From Acanthaster planci (taxonomy: Eukaryota > Echinodermata > Asteroidea > Valvatida > Acanthasteridae), in contig NW_019091362.1 in assembly GCF_001949145.1 (NCBI RefSeq), forward strand, positions 10,787,306 to 10,851,305: 64,000 nucleotides of DNA. Direction: 5' to 3'. Positions 46,400-57,922 of the stretch are shown piece after piece. The translations under genes and the position numbers were made by a program. Under the pieces are notes generated by a model. The model searched no databases and was not told the origin of the DNA. It saw only the letters and a program-made list of their open reading frames with translations. Positions within the stretch are counted from its first letter, which is position 1. Every line of letters starts with the position of its first letter.

Positions 46400-49300
46400 C
46401 GTCAACATTTTGCACTGGCACTGACTGGCACGACTACTAACAAGAGAGCTATTTTTGCATGATAGTTGAACGTCCTTTTAATTTGTTGTACCCGCGTTTT
46501 TTCATAGCTGCATTGAAGTAATGAGCACACCTTCATTCTCTTTGCAATGAAACGACACTTGATAATTCCCAAAGTTTTTGTATTCATCCTTTTCGGGGAT
46601 TGTGGGACGAACTAATGTGGTGTTTTACTGTTCTGCATAAATATATGCAGGTGTTGGAGGATTTTTTTTCTAGCCTTCACCTTAAGCTGTACACAAACAA
46701 CCAGCAGTATGTTAGAACAGCATTCAATCAAGCCTTTGGTCCATGCTCAATGTTAGAACGAGGTTCTAACATCCAAATGCAAAGATACAGATGCATGCAA
46801 CAAAGTGAACAGCCCCTTCAAGCACTCTCGGCTATATGCCTGAGAAAGAGAAGCGTATTACAAGTTGTTTTGCTGTTCCAAACACTCGAGTGGTAAGCGC
46901 GAGTTTAAGTCTGCATCTGAATCTCTTATTAAGAGCCAGGTCTAGGTTTTCGCTCCTTTGAAAATGCGTGGAGACGCGAAGACAATAGGCCTAACCGTAG
47001 CTCTGAAAGCCCGTTTCGGACACAGCTTCAGTCTAAATGGCGACTTGGGGGGGTTCCATGCCCTGAGTAAATATCCACTGCCCTTCGTTGCGCCCCAAAA
47101 TAATACAGACATTTTCGAGGCCCTAATAATGTGTGCCGTCAAAATAGGTTTTCCCTGCCAATTTCGGAAAATGTTTAAATTAATTATTAATGGCAGCATT
47201 CGTTTTTGAGCGAAACAGAACAAAAATCCAAATCCCCGTTTAACAAATACAAGTTCTTTTTCAAGGAGGGTGCATTCAGTTGTGTAAAGTCAGGGTTCAT
47301 TTTCTCGATATTGCACTAGTTTAGTATGTTGAAATTCATTTTTCCGCGAAATCGAATGCACCCCTGAAATCCTGCTTTCATTTTCACTTGAACTCAATGT
47401 ATTTCGCAAAATATGCAGCCGTTTTCGCGCGAAGTTTTTATTTAACGTATGCCAGGTCAAGAATTAAAATGTGTCTGCGTGCTACCATAAGTTACATTCT
47501 CAGAAGTGCTTAGTTAATTGGTTAAATGTTTGATTATTCAGGATTGAAATAAACCATTTATTTGTCGTTGGAAACATACGGACCGTTGTAGAAAACCTAC
47601 AAACAGCGGCGCAGAGGGAACCTTTCTTCTTGTGCTGCGTTTCAATCATGAAAACCTTAATTTTTTTACAGTTTGATGACAAACACACTATATAAACATT
47701 CTTGAGTAACATGACTTTTTTTTATCAAAGTCGTGTCATGATTTGTGTAAAATTGTATATTCTAATCTAATTAAACGTATATTTTGCATTTTAAGTTATA
47801 GCAAATGAAAATGAATATTCACTGCCGAAGGGTCACTGTAAAAGGCAAATTTTTTTCGAATAAGAATGCATGTTTGTTGAAATAATTGACAACGAATACG
47901 TCCATTCGAAATCCTAGTCAGGCATGTATCTTTAATGTCTTTGAAACGTAATGCAGTTCATATATATGAAGAATGCAAAACGAAGTCAAATGTTTGTTAT
48001 TGCGATAATGAAACCAGGTGTAAAGTCTTTTTCAAATCTCCGCCAAATTGAATTTTTATTTTACAAATTAGATCACAAATTTTCTTACATTGGCTGGGAA
48101 AACCTAGAGTACACCATATTGATAAACTTTTCAATGTAAAGAGCAAAGCTGGAACCCGTGTCATTTTGAAGCTTCGCGGTTTTCGTGCGAAACGGGAACT
48201 CCTTGTCCCCATCACCACCCCCATGGCCGAGCTAAGACAAATGCGAACTGTTTAGACTGGAAACTGAACATTGGAGCGTGTTCTCAGTTCTGGTGAACTA
48301 CATCCAGCGAATAGCCGTTTAAGCAACACAGTTTTAAACATGAAGATACACAGTTATGTTAGGCCCACGCCACGGAGAAAGGCCAGTTACCACTAATTAC
48401 CTCTATCTGCTTCACCGGTGTGGTTGGCTGAATCCATGCTTCAGAAAGCGCACGTCCACGTTGACAATTTCACACACGACGATTACTGGAACAGCACTGT
48501 CGTTGGCTTCAATTGTCTATAAAACGTTTTATCAAGGACATGCATGCCCAGGCTATAGTTTTCTCCGGGGCAGGTTCATCGACCGCAAAAAGGAGCTGAT
48601 GAACTTTGATTGGCCAGTTTTCGTTCCAGGAATCATCGATTGCAGAACCGGTCAACTATAATCACCGCGGCTACAGAAATTTAATAGATTTTTAAAAGGG
48701 CCCATGTAGTGCAGTTTTTAATGCAGTCCTTGTAAATGCGCCTTTGTGAGTTTCTTAACCTCGTTTTCAGTTTCTATTTAACCGTTTTAAAGGTACTTTG
48801 ATGCGTTTTTATGCTAATTGGAGGTATTTATAAGAAAAAGCATGACTTCATTTCAGGAAGAAACAGTGTTACAGATTGATTCATTCTGCAAGGAAGAATA
48901 CGCGCGTACACGGCATGACTTTGCGCGGCACCCCAGATACTAATGTACTAGTAACACAAAATAAGACCGGTGCGAGTGGAGAGGCCAAGAGCACTGTCAC
49001 TTGCACTGATCTTGTTTTGTGTGTGTTGAATGTAAGAATTCAGGGTGCAAAGCGGGCCTGGAGGCCACAATTGCTTGGGCAATCTCGCAGTAAAGTTCCC
49101 GACATCTGAATCTTATAGAATGGGATCAGTGAACCAATTTCGATCTTGTGGGGTGGTCTTCGAAGTGTTAGATTAATATTCTGCTCCTTTACGAATACTA
49201 TAAACGCTAACTCTCTTATCATGCGTTAATTTCTTCATATTTATAGGGAATCAGCACTGTAGACAACGAAGATCCCATTTTACATCATGTGAATGTGGAA

Positions 49301-49800
49301 AAGCATACTTGATGGATGGCAACAGAGACATGAACGCTATGTTGCAGAGCTAAGAATTTTAAGTTTAAGGTAAAAAAAAGTCATGCACTACAACAACTTG
49401 GTCAAATAGAGTAGGGGATGGAAGGCAGACCGGTTTTAGGTTGAAGTGGTCTCGGCTGTATCGCGTGTTATCTGTTCTCGACCAGCTTCCCTTTGACATT
49501 TCCTTACGGAAAGCGACTTCGTCTGAAAGCTCCCATATCCTGTCTAACTTTGATTCTAATTGTTTCCCTCTTTTTGTGCCTCTGCATTTAGTTTGATTCC
49601 ACTTCCAGACGACCCCTGTTATTTTGGCAGCCCTCTCAGGAATCGGTGTTACTGTTATTTTCGCCCAAGTGCACCCACTGCAATATCAAACCGCAGTGAT
49701 AAAGTCTAGTTAAAATGGTACACTAATGTGTGGCAATTTTTTAAAATAACATTTTGCGGAAGACATTTTCCATGATAATAAGCGGTTTCCTGGATGTTCT
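46400..49800. other. Intergenic stretch, no gene recognised
   Basis: Short frames overlap on both strands (for example 46942-47223), and none shows a domain. The promoter of GPCR-D should lie in the left part. Confidence 0.4.
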
Positions 49801-49814
49801 GCCGACTCTTTTGC

Positions 49815-50440
49815 TTATATGTCAATGAGCCTTTTGCGAATTAACTTTGACCCAAATCTGGTACACCGACTTCTTTAAATTTACGTGAACAAAACAACTT
49901 GAATTCTCTTTACTAAAGCCACTGTTGCTTATACCCATATACCTAGCAAGAAATGAGACTGAGGGGTACCCCCCCCAACATGTCCAATCCCCATACACAT
50001 TCCAGACTATTGTTACTTAACACATCCCCCCAAGACGTCTGAAAGGAATTCCCCAGATTCCTGCGAGACAATGACCAACACAAAGCACGGGGCGGGGGTT
50101 CTCTCCGTCTCATACCTTGCTGCATATGCTGTTGCTGTACCTCGTGATTCGGGGCAAGCTTTTGCTTTATGCCTTGCAACAACACACTGTTCTCAATGGA
50201 TAAGAAGGGCACAAAGGAACCAGTCCATTCCAAAGATGGTGTTCGCTTTGCGCAAGCTTGCCCCGAATCACGAGGCATAGCAACAGTGTCTTTAGTCCGT
50301 GGAATTCAAATTGTTATGTTTATGTGCAGTCAGATAACTCAGTGCACCAGATTTTATTCAAATTTATCTTGCAAATGGCTTATTGGTCGCAAGATGTCAC
50401 GATGGAATTTGAAAAGATCGTCCGAAGAAGTCTGAGCATC
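49815..50440. repeat. Dispersed repeat, copy 1, with internal inverted arms
   Basis: Contains TGTCCAATCCCCATACACA, CCCCCCAAGACGTCTGAAAG, ACAATGACCAACACAAA and TCTCCGTCTCATACCTTGCT. A 32-base arm at 50130-50161 is then matched in inverted orientation at 50254-50285 (30 of 32 positions). Related parts occur at 58905-59200, 60855-61020 and 63660-64000. It is non-coding, and the ends are approximate. Confidence 0.7.
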
Positions 50441-52404
50441 GCAAACTTTGATTTGATCGCACGTTGAATGCTCTGTACGTGTTCACTGAAAAGCTAGAGG
50501 ATCCAGTATTCTCAGGGTAAAATTGTGGACTAATTTCCTCGTTGGATGTCTGTACAGAACAGAGCGGCTATTCAGAAAGTCCCTGATCGACAGTCTGCAA
50601 GCTGTATTCGCTTAGTTTGCTTGCCTAAAATAGTGATATAATATTTGAGTCGACCCAGACATGCGGCGCGCTGTGAGAAAAAAGACGAGTGCTGTTTGTC
50701 ACTGTTCCCACATTCATTTCTACAACTTCGTCTTTGCCGGACCTGTTTCCACAGTCTGCCTCCTAGTATGCAGAGCGTCCAAAAAGAGTGGAATCAAACA
50801 AGAAAACGACAGAGAAACACCCCTTTCATCTAAGCTTCTCTTGCAGAGAATCACCCAAGATGCACAGTAGCAAAATAATCATCGAGGGAGCCTGTTCCAA
50901 TCACATAGACATGTTTCCTCGACTTTCCCGTCGTGGCAATCCTATACATGTACTACGGCTGGTGTAACCTTTGCGGTAAAAAAGAGTCGGGGTGCCTGAC
51001 GTCCATCTTAAGATGCAGCACGTGTCGATTAGTTTAAAAGTCAGTATCGTTAAACGTTTTGTATAGCAAAAATGACAGTAAGTATTCCTAAACACAATCA
51101 GAAAATCGCGTGAAAGTAAACCATAAAAAAATCGGTCAAGAATGTTACTTCGCACTGACCGTATTTTCTATAGGGTCAACAATTTTGAAAATCGTAATAA
51201 GTAATTGTAATCGTAAGCATCCGGTTTGAAGAAAGAGGTTGCATTAATTGTCTTCCCACGTGGTCTCCATAGCAAAATCTTTTCCTTTTTTTTTTTAATG
51301 AAGATCTATTTCGGTGGAACAGGTCTTAGGAACGCTTATCGCGCAATAGAAGCCACATGCGTGCGATCAAATACGCGTACATCTCTTTCATGGTTCCGGG
51401 TCGTCGAGTACCGTCTGCTTGTGCAAACGCGCTGTTATTGGTTTGCCCATAGAATGTGACATTTGATATTCAAACAGTGTCTTTGTATTGGAGAAAATGG
51501 CAATCGATGGAAGCAGACAGAACCAACTTCCTCGTACGCCACCGTTGCCATAATATTAGAAAGTCCTCGCAGGTATGGATGAAATCAAAGAAATATGGTT
51601 GTTTTGAAATGACTGCACAAGTTCAAAATCCTTTATATCGTGATGGCTGAAGACATCTTCCAACTATCGGAGATTCAAATCTACAATTTCTTAAATCATG
51701 ACTTACGGTATTGATATGCAGATTACGCACGTGATAGAGCTGCTTGGAGTTCTGGGAACAGTGAAGAGAGCGCTTTCCAGCACACGCGGTAAGATAACTG
51801 TTGTTGATTGTTTTGCTTGCTTTTCTAATTTGTGCATACGTCTCCTATAAAGGATGACTCAAACTTCCTGATGGGTGTGTATGGATTTGGATCAATTCGG
51901 AACCACTCGAAACACACGTCTTACGCCGACATGGACATTACTAGCACTTTGATTCCATTATTATGACCCCCCCCATTTAATTGGAAACGTGTTCAGGCGT
52001 AGAGCAATCCTCGTCGTCGTCAGCTAATTACGATTCTCCAGGCCTACATCAAGTCCTAAGCAAAGCGAAACAAGAGAGAAGGCATCCAGACTGAAGAGTT
52101 GGCGCGTGATAGATTCGACCTCGTGTAGAATTCCGCGCCACATCTATATCGTTTTTTTAAAACGAAGTAGGAGGCCTATGTGCCTTATTTTACCATATAG
52201 CATTGCAAAACAAGAGTCACTGCCTAGTTACACATCAGTTGGGAAAACGTCAGAATTTTCCCCCGGGGTTTTTGTTTTGACGAGGTAACATCAAAGCGGT
52301 AGGATTTCAAACTATAACAGAGTTCTGGGAACGGAATTAATGTATACAGATACGAGTAGTGTGTCTCCGCATTTTACTGAATTTGCTTCCTATTCTGGGT
52401 GCAG
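50441..52404. other. Intergenic, upstream of the lectin cluster
   Basis: No supported gene. No matching signal-peptide exon for the broken lectin exon at 52405 was found here. Confidence 0.4.
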
Positions 52405-52763
52405 AATATGCCAGCCCAACTTCGCGGTACACCTTTGTGAAGGAGAAGTTGTCTTAGAACGAGGCGCAAAATGGCTGCGCCTCGGCCGGGGGACACCTGG
52501 CCTTTGTCGACTTGGAGCAAGAGAGTTTGGACTTACAAAACGCTCCCTCCTCATTGGCTATCCCGTCCAGCCACTACTGGATTGGCCTGGTCACTACGGG
52601 CCGAGACGCGCCTGGGCATGGCTTGACGGCTCACGGCCAGCTTACTCCCCAGCCAGCCTAGAAGCGGCCGACGACGACGATTGTTATGTCATCTCGCTGG
52701 GCAGCGGAAAGTGGAAAACGCGAGATTGCATCAGGTCCGAGAACTACGTGTACGAACACGAAG
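52405..52763 (+). pseudogene. Broken C-type lectin domain exon
   Basis: A full lectin-domain exon bounded by the acceptor CTGGGTGCAG (ends 52404) and the donor G|GTATGT (52764). In the correct frame it reads RYTFVKEKLS, then a TAG stop at 52455-52457 where the family has Trp, then NEAQNGCASAGGHLAFVDLE and later HYWIGLVTTGRD. Near 52609-52612 the frame shifts by one base; the continuation WAWLDGSRPAY ... DDDDCYVISL ... KWKTRDC ends at the donor. The 154-codon open frame starting at 52340 crosses these breaks in a partly wrong phase and is not a real protein. There is no WND motif near the end. No companion signal or PAN exon was seen nearby. Two independent lesions favour a pseudogene; assembly error is possible. 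Confidence 0.75.
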
Positions 52764-55576
52764 GTATGTTGATCTGTGATTTGTGTTTCTGGATAGCTGG
52801 CTGATGGTTGAACCTTCACCTCTCCTCTAACCCAGAATTTGGATAGAAAAACAGTAGTTTGCATGATTCGAATCACTGCTAAGTATCCCCTTAGCCTAAC
52901 TTTTCACCGCATCTTGTATACTTGATCCGAGTGACGCCCCTGATGTTTGATAGATTGTGTTCATGCGTCAGCCATCTTGAATTGAAAGTGAGGTGAAACT
53001 TTTCATTTGGGGAACCCGACAGTAAAAATAAAAGCTCAAAAGACATTTATGCCAGTTTTGTTCAGAAAAAAAAATTGTGGTAAGTTATATTTTGCTTGAA
53101 CTTTGAAGCCAGAATAAAAAAATAAGTCAGGCTTAGAACCCAAGATAGTCTGGAACCATCCCATCCCATATAAAACATGGCTTCCCCGTGAACACGGTCT
53201 GTTGCCAGGATTTTTTTCAGTGAAGGTCTTTGAAGTTTTGGGGGTAGACAGTGTTTGCAGGAGAGAGTGTGTGCTTAAAAGTGTGAAATGAAAGAATTTT
53301 TTCACTTTCCTATTTCAACACAAAATAGCAAAACAGAACAATCATTTGAAATAGAAACGGACGTCACCCATTTTGATTAGTGCGTTTCTGTGGCAGTGGG
53401 AATTACGCTACTCCGGCGAGTTCAGAATTTGCACCAAATTCGGGGAAAACAATGAAAAATGCAACCGTCGTTATCGTATTCTGACATTTTAAGGTTTAAG
53501 ACTGGTCAGCGCTGAAAACATTAATTTTGTTTATCTATAGGACTGGCCACTACCGTTGCCATTTATACAACAGGGGATACGACTAGCCCTTTAAAGGACT
53601 GGCATCTGTCTCTTCCGAGACGGTGCACAAACTGACGAGTGCGTCCACGGTTAAGGAATACCAGTATAGATTCCTGACTTACCCCCTCCGAGCCTAGGGT
53701 AAGACAGGGCCTGATCATGTCACCCTGAATAAAGTCAGAGGCACCCGATCTCATCTGCGTTGCGCAGTCGCGTGCCTAAGACTGGACGGTTGTAAACATT
53801 TCGTCCACTCCTCGGACAGTGACTGTTTGCCGTCTGACGCCAGCGAGTTGTTGTGCCATGATTCTGCAACGATTTATTGCATGAAGGAGAATAAGCTTGC
53901 GGTGACAATTACTCCACATATTAATTAAACAAAAGTCTGAATAGAGACCATCCTGAATAGAGTGCATCACTCTCTGGTGCCGTGGAAGAGTTCTCATACA
54001 AGTGTTACATCAGTCGTTGATTGAGGCCCATAATGGCACCTTAAAGTGTTCTTAATTATTCGGGGTGTCCACATAGGAAACATTCCGAGATAAAAAGATA
54101 ACAGTAGTGGCAAAACTTCTTTAAATGGGAAACAGAAATATATCTCTAGTTTTGTCATTACAGCAATTTTTTTTATCTCGGTATACTTTTTATGTGGACA
54201 TCCAGTACCAGTAGATTTTTTCAGCAACTTAACATTTTTGTAGGCTTCGGAGAATAAGAATATAATCACTAGTACGGTTGTACGTCCACACCAAAAAATG
54301 TGGATATGTCGGATTTTAATAATTAAAATAATCATAAATTGAGATAAGTTGTCTAAAAACTTATTTCTTGATTAACACAAGCAAATTTCAAATCAAACAA
54401 ATGAATAATTTATCTTTAACTTCTTAATGAAACAGATACACTTCAGGTTTTCAGCGAAAGAAACTTGCAGTCAGACATTTCTGACACTTCCAGGACAAGG
54501 TGAAATTGTCAGGGCCTTCCATTACTTCCCGGGGCTAACGCGTATAGGTGCGACTGCGTTCGATTTGACATTAACGACACAGTACAACACAACATATCCA
54601 CCGACAGAGGGCGTTCCATGTATGGGGTGTTCGCAGACAGCAGCCAGATCCCGGTGTCCACAAGGTCTAAATCGTGGAGCTATTGATTAAATGTACGCAG
54701 GGAGAAACAATGAATATCGGCTAGAATCTTGACTGACTCATGGCGAGTCTGGGTAACTGACCCGCTGAGCCGGTTACGTGGGTAGGTATCCCACAATCTA
54801 ATTGAAAATCATGGCGGCCTCGTTGAGCGTTTCGAAAGTTAACACTGTTGAAAATTATTTAGAAAATAGTTAATGCAGTAGCAAATAGGCTCAGGTCAAC
54901 TTAGTTATATGAACGAAAGGCAGGAAGTGTGAGTTGGATGTAGGTTGCTTTCGACCAGCTGGATTCACTTTGCAAATTCAATCGATGTATGACGTCTTGA
55001 CAGTACGGTGGTCGGTATTGGCATACCTTGTGTACCTTTTTGTGAGTGGTAAGCTAAGCACTGTGTAATTGAACGTGCCCCTGGTCAGGCACCTCGAGCA
55101 AGCCAAGATCATAATTCTATACATCATAGCATGCCCATCTAAACCTATGACGACATCACGGTTAGGCGCGAGGGAAGTAATCGAACGCGCTGGCATTCAA
55201 AGAAGTACAACCGATGGCAGAATGCCAATTAAACTTAGCTCTATATATGATCATTGGTATGGATTTGTCGTCTACCATGAAAGGATGAATTGATTTGCTG
55301 TCCCTCGAAATTGAGCTTTTATGATCTTGCATTTGAGGTCCTGCCCATTAATTTACATAACAAAGTCCATGGGCGTCCAGTTACAGGTACCAGCTGCGAC
55401 ATTGAAGTATCTTCCCGCTGAATAGATTTTAATGAGATGGGAGTTTTGTTGTTCGACGTAGAATGTCTCTCGCGAATAAGGCAGTGCTTCGTCGTAGTCG
55501 TACAAACTGTAATTTTCAGTAATGCCATCCCATACGGATAGCGGATAGACCGATTCAAAGCTCTCCGTTTTACAAC
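52764..55576. other. Intergenic between the broken lectin exon and the intact gene
   Basis: No PAN-like exon or other coding was recognised. It contains the foldback element at 54065-54205. Confidence 0.4.
54065..54205. repeat. Foldback (MITE-like) element
   Basis: The left arm GTGTCCACATAGGAAA..CCGAGATAAAAA and the right arm TTTTTATCTCGG..TTTTTATGTGGACATC are inverted complements of about 35 bases with a few mismatches. They flank about 70 bases of non-coding sequence. No target-site duplication could be fixed with confidence. Confidence 0.7.
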
Positions 55577-57922
55577 ATGGACGACCTTTTACAAACAGCA
55601 GCAAAGGTAAGCCGAATTTTTAATATAATATCTAAGTCCATATGATAAATCCAACAAATCGACGAAAATAGTGAGACGCATAAGCATAACCCAGAGAGGA
55701 AAAATTAACCAAGTTCATTTGAAAATGTTGATTATAATCATTCCCATACTTTAAACTATACCATATTAAGTATCTTCTGTTTAGACATTTTTTTTTCAAT
55801 TTCAGGTGATGTTCATGATTGCCTGGGCCAGCTTTGCTTTCTGCCTCGAAGGTAACTTGTTTGTGGATTTAAAGAGCCATAGTCTAAGGTGTTAGCCCAG
55901 CATTTATAGATTTATTTGATGGAGAAAAATACATGAAAATGGTTGTTCAGAGGAACTTGTAATACTTAACGCTTTAAGCCAACGAAGTGATGTTAGATCA
56001 CCTTGCTTTTGATAGCCAACTCAACGATTTTAGCCTACAAGATTCCTTCAATCAGACGGGTCTTTTTAGGCCTATACAGGAATCAGGTACAGACAATGGT
56101 AGGGTGTCCTTCCAGTCCTTACTGCATTTCCATCAGTGTGCACTTCATTTGAAAGGCAATGATCTCCTCTTTCATTTGATTCCAGAAAGATGTTTGGTCA
56201 TGCATTACTGACCAATGATAACCTGAAATTGTGATGTCAACTGGCTTCGAACGAATGGTCATTGACCTAATGAAAACGTGATGTACTGCACAAACGACCT
56301 TTGTGTAATATTTTTTTTCTTGCTCATACTCATTTACCGCATGTCCTATACAGGAATTATAGCTGTAGACCCGGCCTATTACATGTAACAATCACCAACT
56401 TTAATACTGAACTCTGGTCAATTTACTTCAAAAGTTCAATGCACAGCTGATTGAATACCGGTATAGCTTACAGGAATGTGCGGAGTCATTTGGTAGTTCT
56501 AGACACGTCTGCCTCAACTCAACTGTGACGTTACCCATAATTTCCTCTCAGATTGCCCGCCTGGTTTCACGTACTTCACGTGTTCGTGTTACAAGGCCCA
56601 CGTCTCGCCGAAGCTGCAGTGGGCCGACGCCAAGAACGCATGCGCAGCTGATTCCGACGGCGGCCATCTTGTGTACATTCAGAGCGAGGCTGAGCAGGCT
56701 TTCCTCCGAGACTTGGCGATGGCCGCGGACACCAGTACTCATTTCTGGATCGGGATCAACGTCGGCGAGAATGGCAAACTACAGTGGTTGGATGGCAGCC
56801 GCCTGAAGTACACGGCATGGGACGGGCCCGTACAACATGGGCGAGATTGTGTACGACTTAAGCCGGCCAGTGACTACCGATGGAACGACAGGTTCTGCAC
56901 TATCTACTTTGGCTATATTTGTGAGCAAACAAGTGAGTACCTATGGCAAACAATGGTGTCTGGATACCACATTTGATGCTGGGTACCGTCAAAATGATGG
57001 ATTACGGGGATCGACTATATCTAGAGTTTGTTCGAGCCAATTGCTTACCACTGGCTATCCCAAGGGTGGGTGGCATTCGCCATATCATCTGACAACATAC
57101 AGGAAGTACTTTTTAAGATGACATGAGTGGAAATACCTGCATCCCCTCTGTTGATAACCGATAGTTACGAATTCTGGTTGACAAGGTGGCGCTGTCACAC
57201 CCCAATTCTTGTTAGCCGGACCCTTTTCAACGTTACCGTTATCTTAGACCACGACATGCATCATTCAGTGCGAGACTTTTAAATTGCCGAATTATTTCAA
57301 TTCACATTGCTAATAAATCAGAACACATTTTAGTGATTTTAGTCTTGAAAGGTGAAGGCAGAGTTTTATTTTTCCTGTAAAAGTAAAATCCTGTGTCTCT
57401 TACAAGCTGTCAATTCTGAGCATTGTGGATATCACTAACCAAGACTGTTTGATAATAAACTCTCATCAAACTAGTAAGAAGGCTCAGCTCATATATTCAG
57501 TTTGGAGCTGCCCCTCATTTGGCTCGGCCAAAATAGAAACAGCTGATGATAATTATCAAGGACCAAAATGTGCTGACTGGACTGAGGAGGATGGCAACAA
57601 GTAATCTGTGCAGCCCACTTCTTTGTTTTAATTTGTTAAAGGTGCCTCATGTCGAGCGACATTCTCAGATTTCATCAGACTAACGTCTGTCGGCCTGGCC
57701 GCCACCTCAGACGAACATCTCCTACGAACAACGATGACGTCATCCTTGACCCGCTGTTCCCACTCCTGCTCCAAGGACGAAAGGTGCAAAAGCTTCAACT
57801 ACAACTTGGCAGCAGCAGCTTCACCCAGCATACGCACTTGCGAGTTACTGTCGGCCATCTTTTCAGACAGTGAAATGGCAATAAGACCCGGATTTGCTTA
57901 TTATAAACACCAGTTTCCGTGA
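55577..57922 (+). CDS. Secreted C-type lectin + PAN/apple protein, 245 aa, 4 exons
   Basis: Exons are 55577-55606, 55806-55851, 56552-56932 and 57642-57922, with phases 0, 1 and 1, total 738 bases. The first two exons give a start and hydrophobic signal segment (VMFMIAWASFAFCLE). Exon 3 is a whole lectin domain (27-152): CPPGF, Trp49, GGHL 62-65, FWIG 90-93, WLDGS, then DCVRL, WND 136-138 and GYICE. The Ca-binding EPN/QPD site is replaced by GPV, so sugar binding is uncertain. Exon 4 is a PAN/apple domain (about 155-243) with CRATF, RCSHSC, RCKSFNYN and CELLSAIFSD, then the stop. Every junction has GT/AG borders. An AATAAA lies near 58730. It faces the related minus-strand gene at 60350-63222. 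Likely an extracellular recognition protein; ligand unknown. The Met choice rests on the first-exon donor and on similarity of layout to the sister gene. Confidence 0.87.

Noticed and set aside
52340-52804. 154-codon open frame over the broken lectin exon
   Set aside because: It runs from inside the upstream intron, reads the N-terminal half of the domain in the wrong phase and runs past the donor. The lectin signature lies in two frames.
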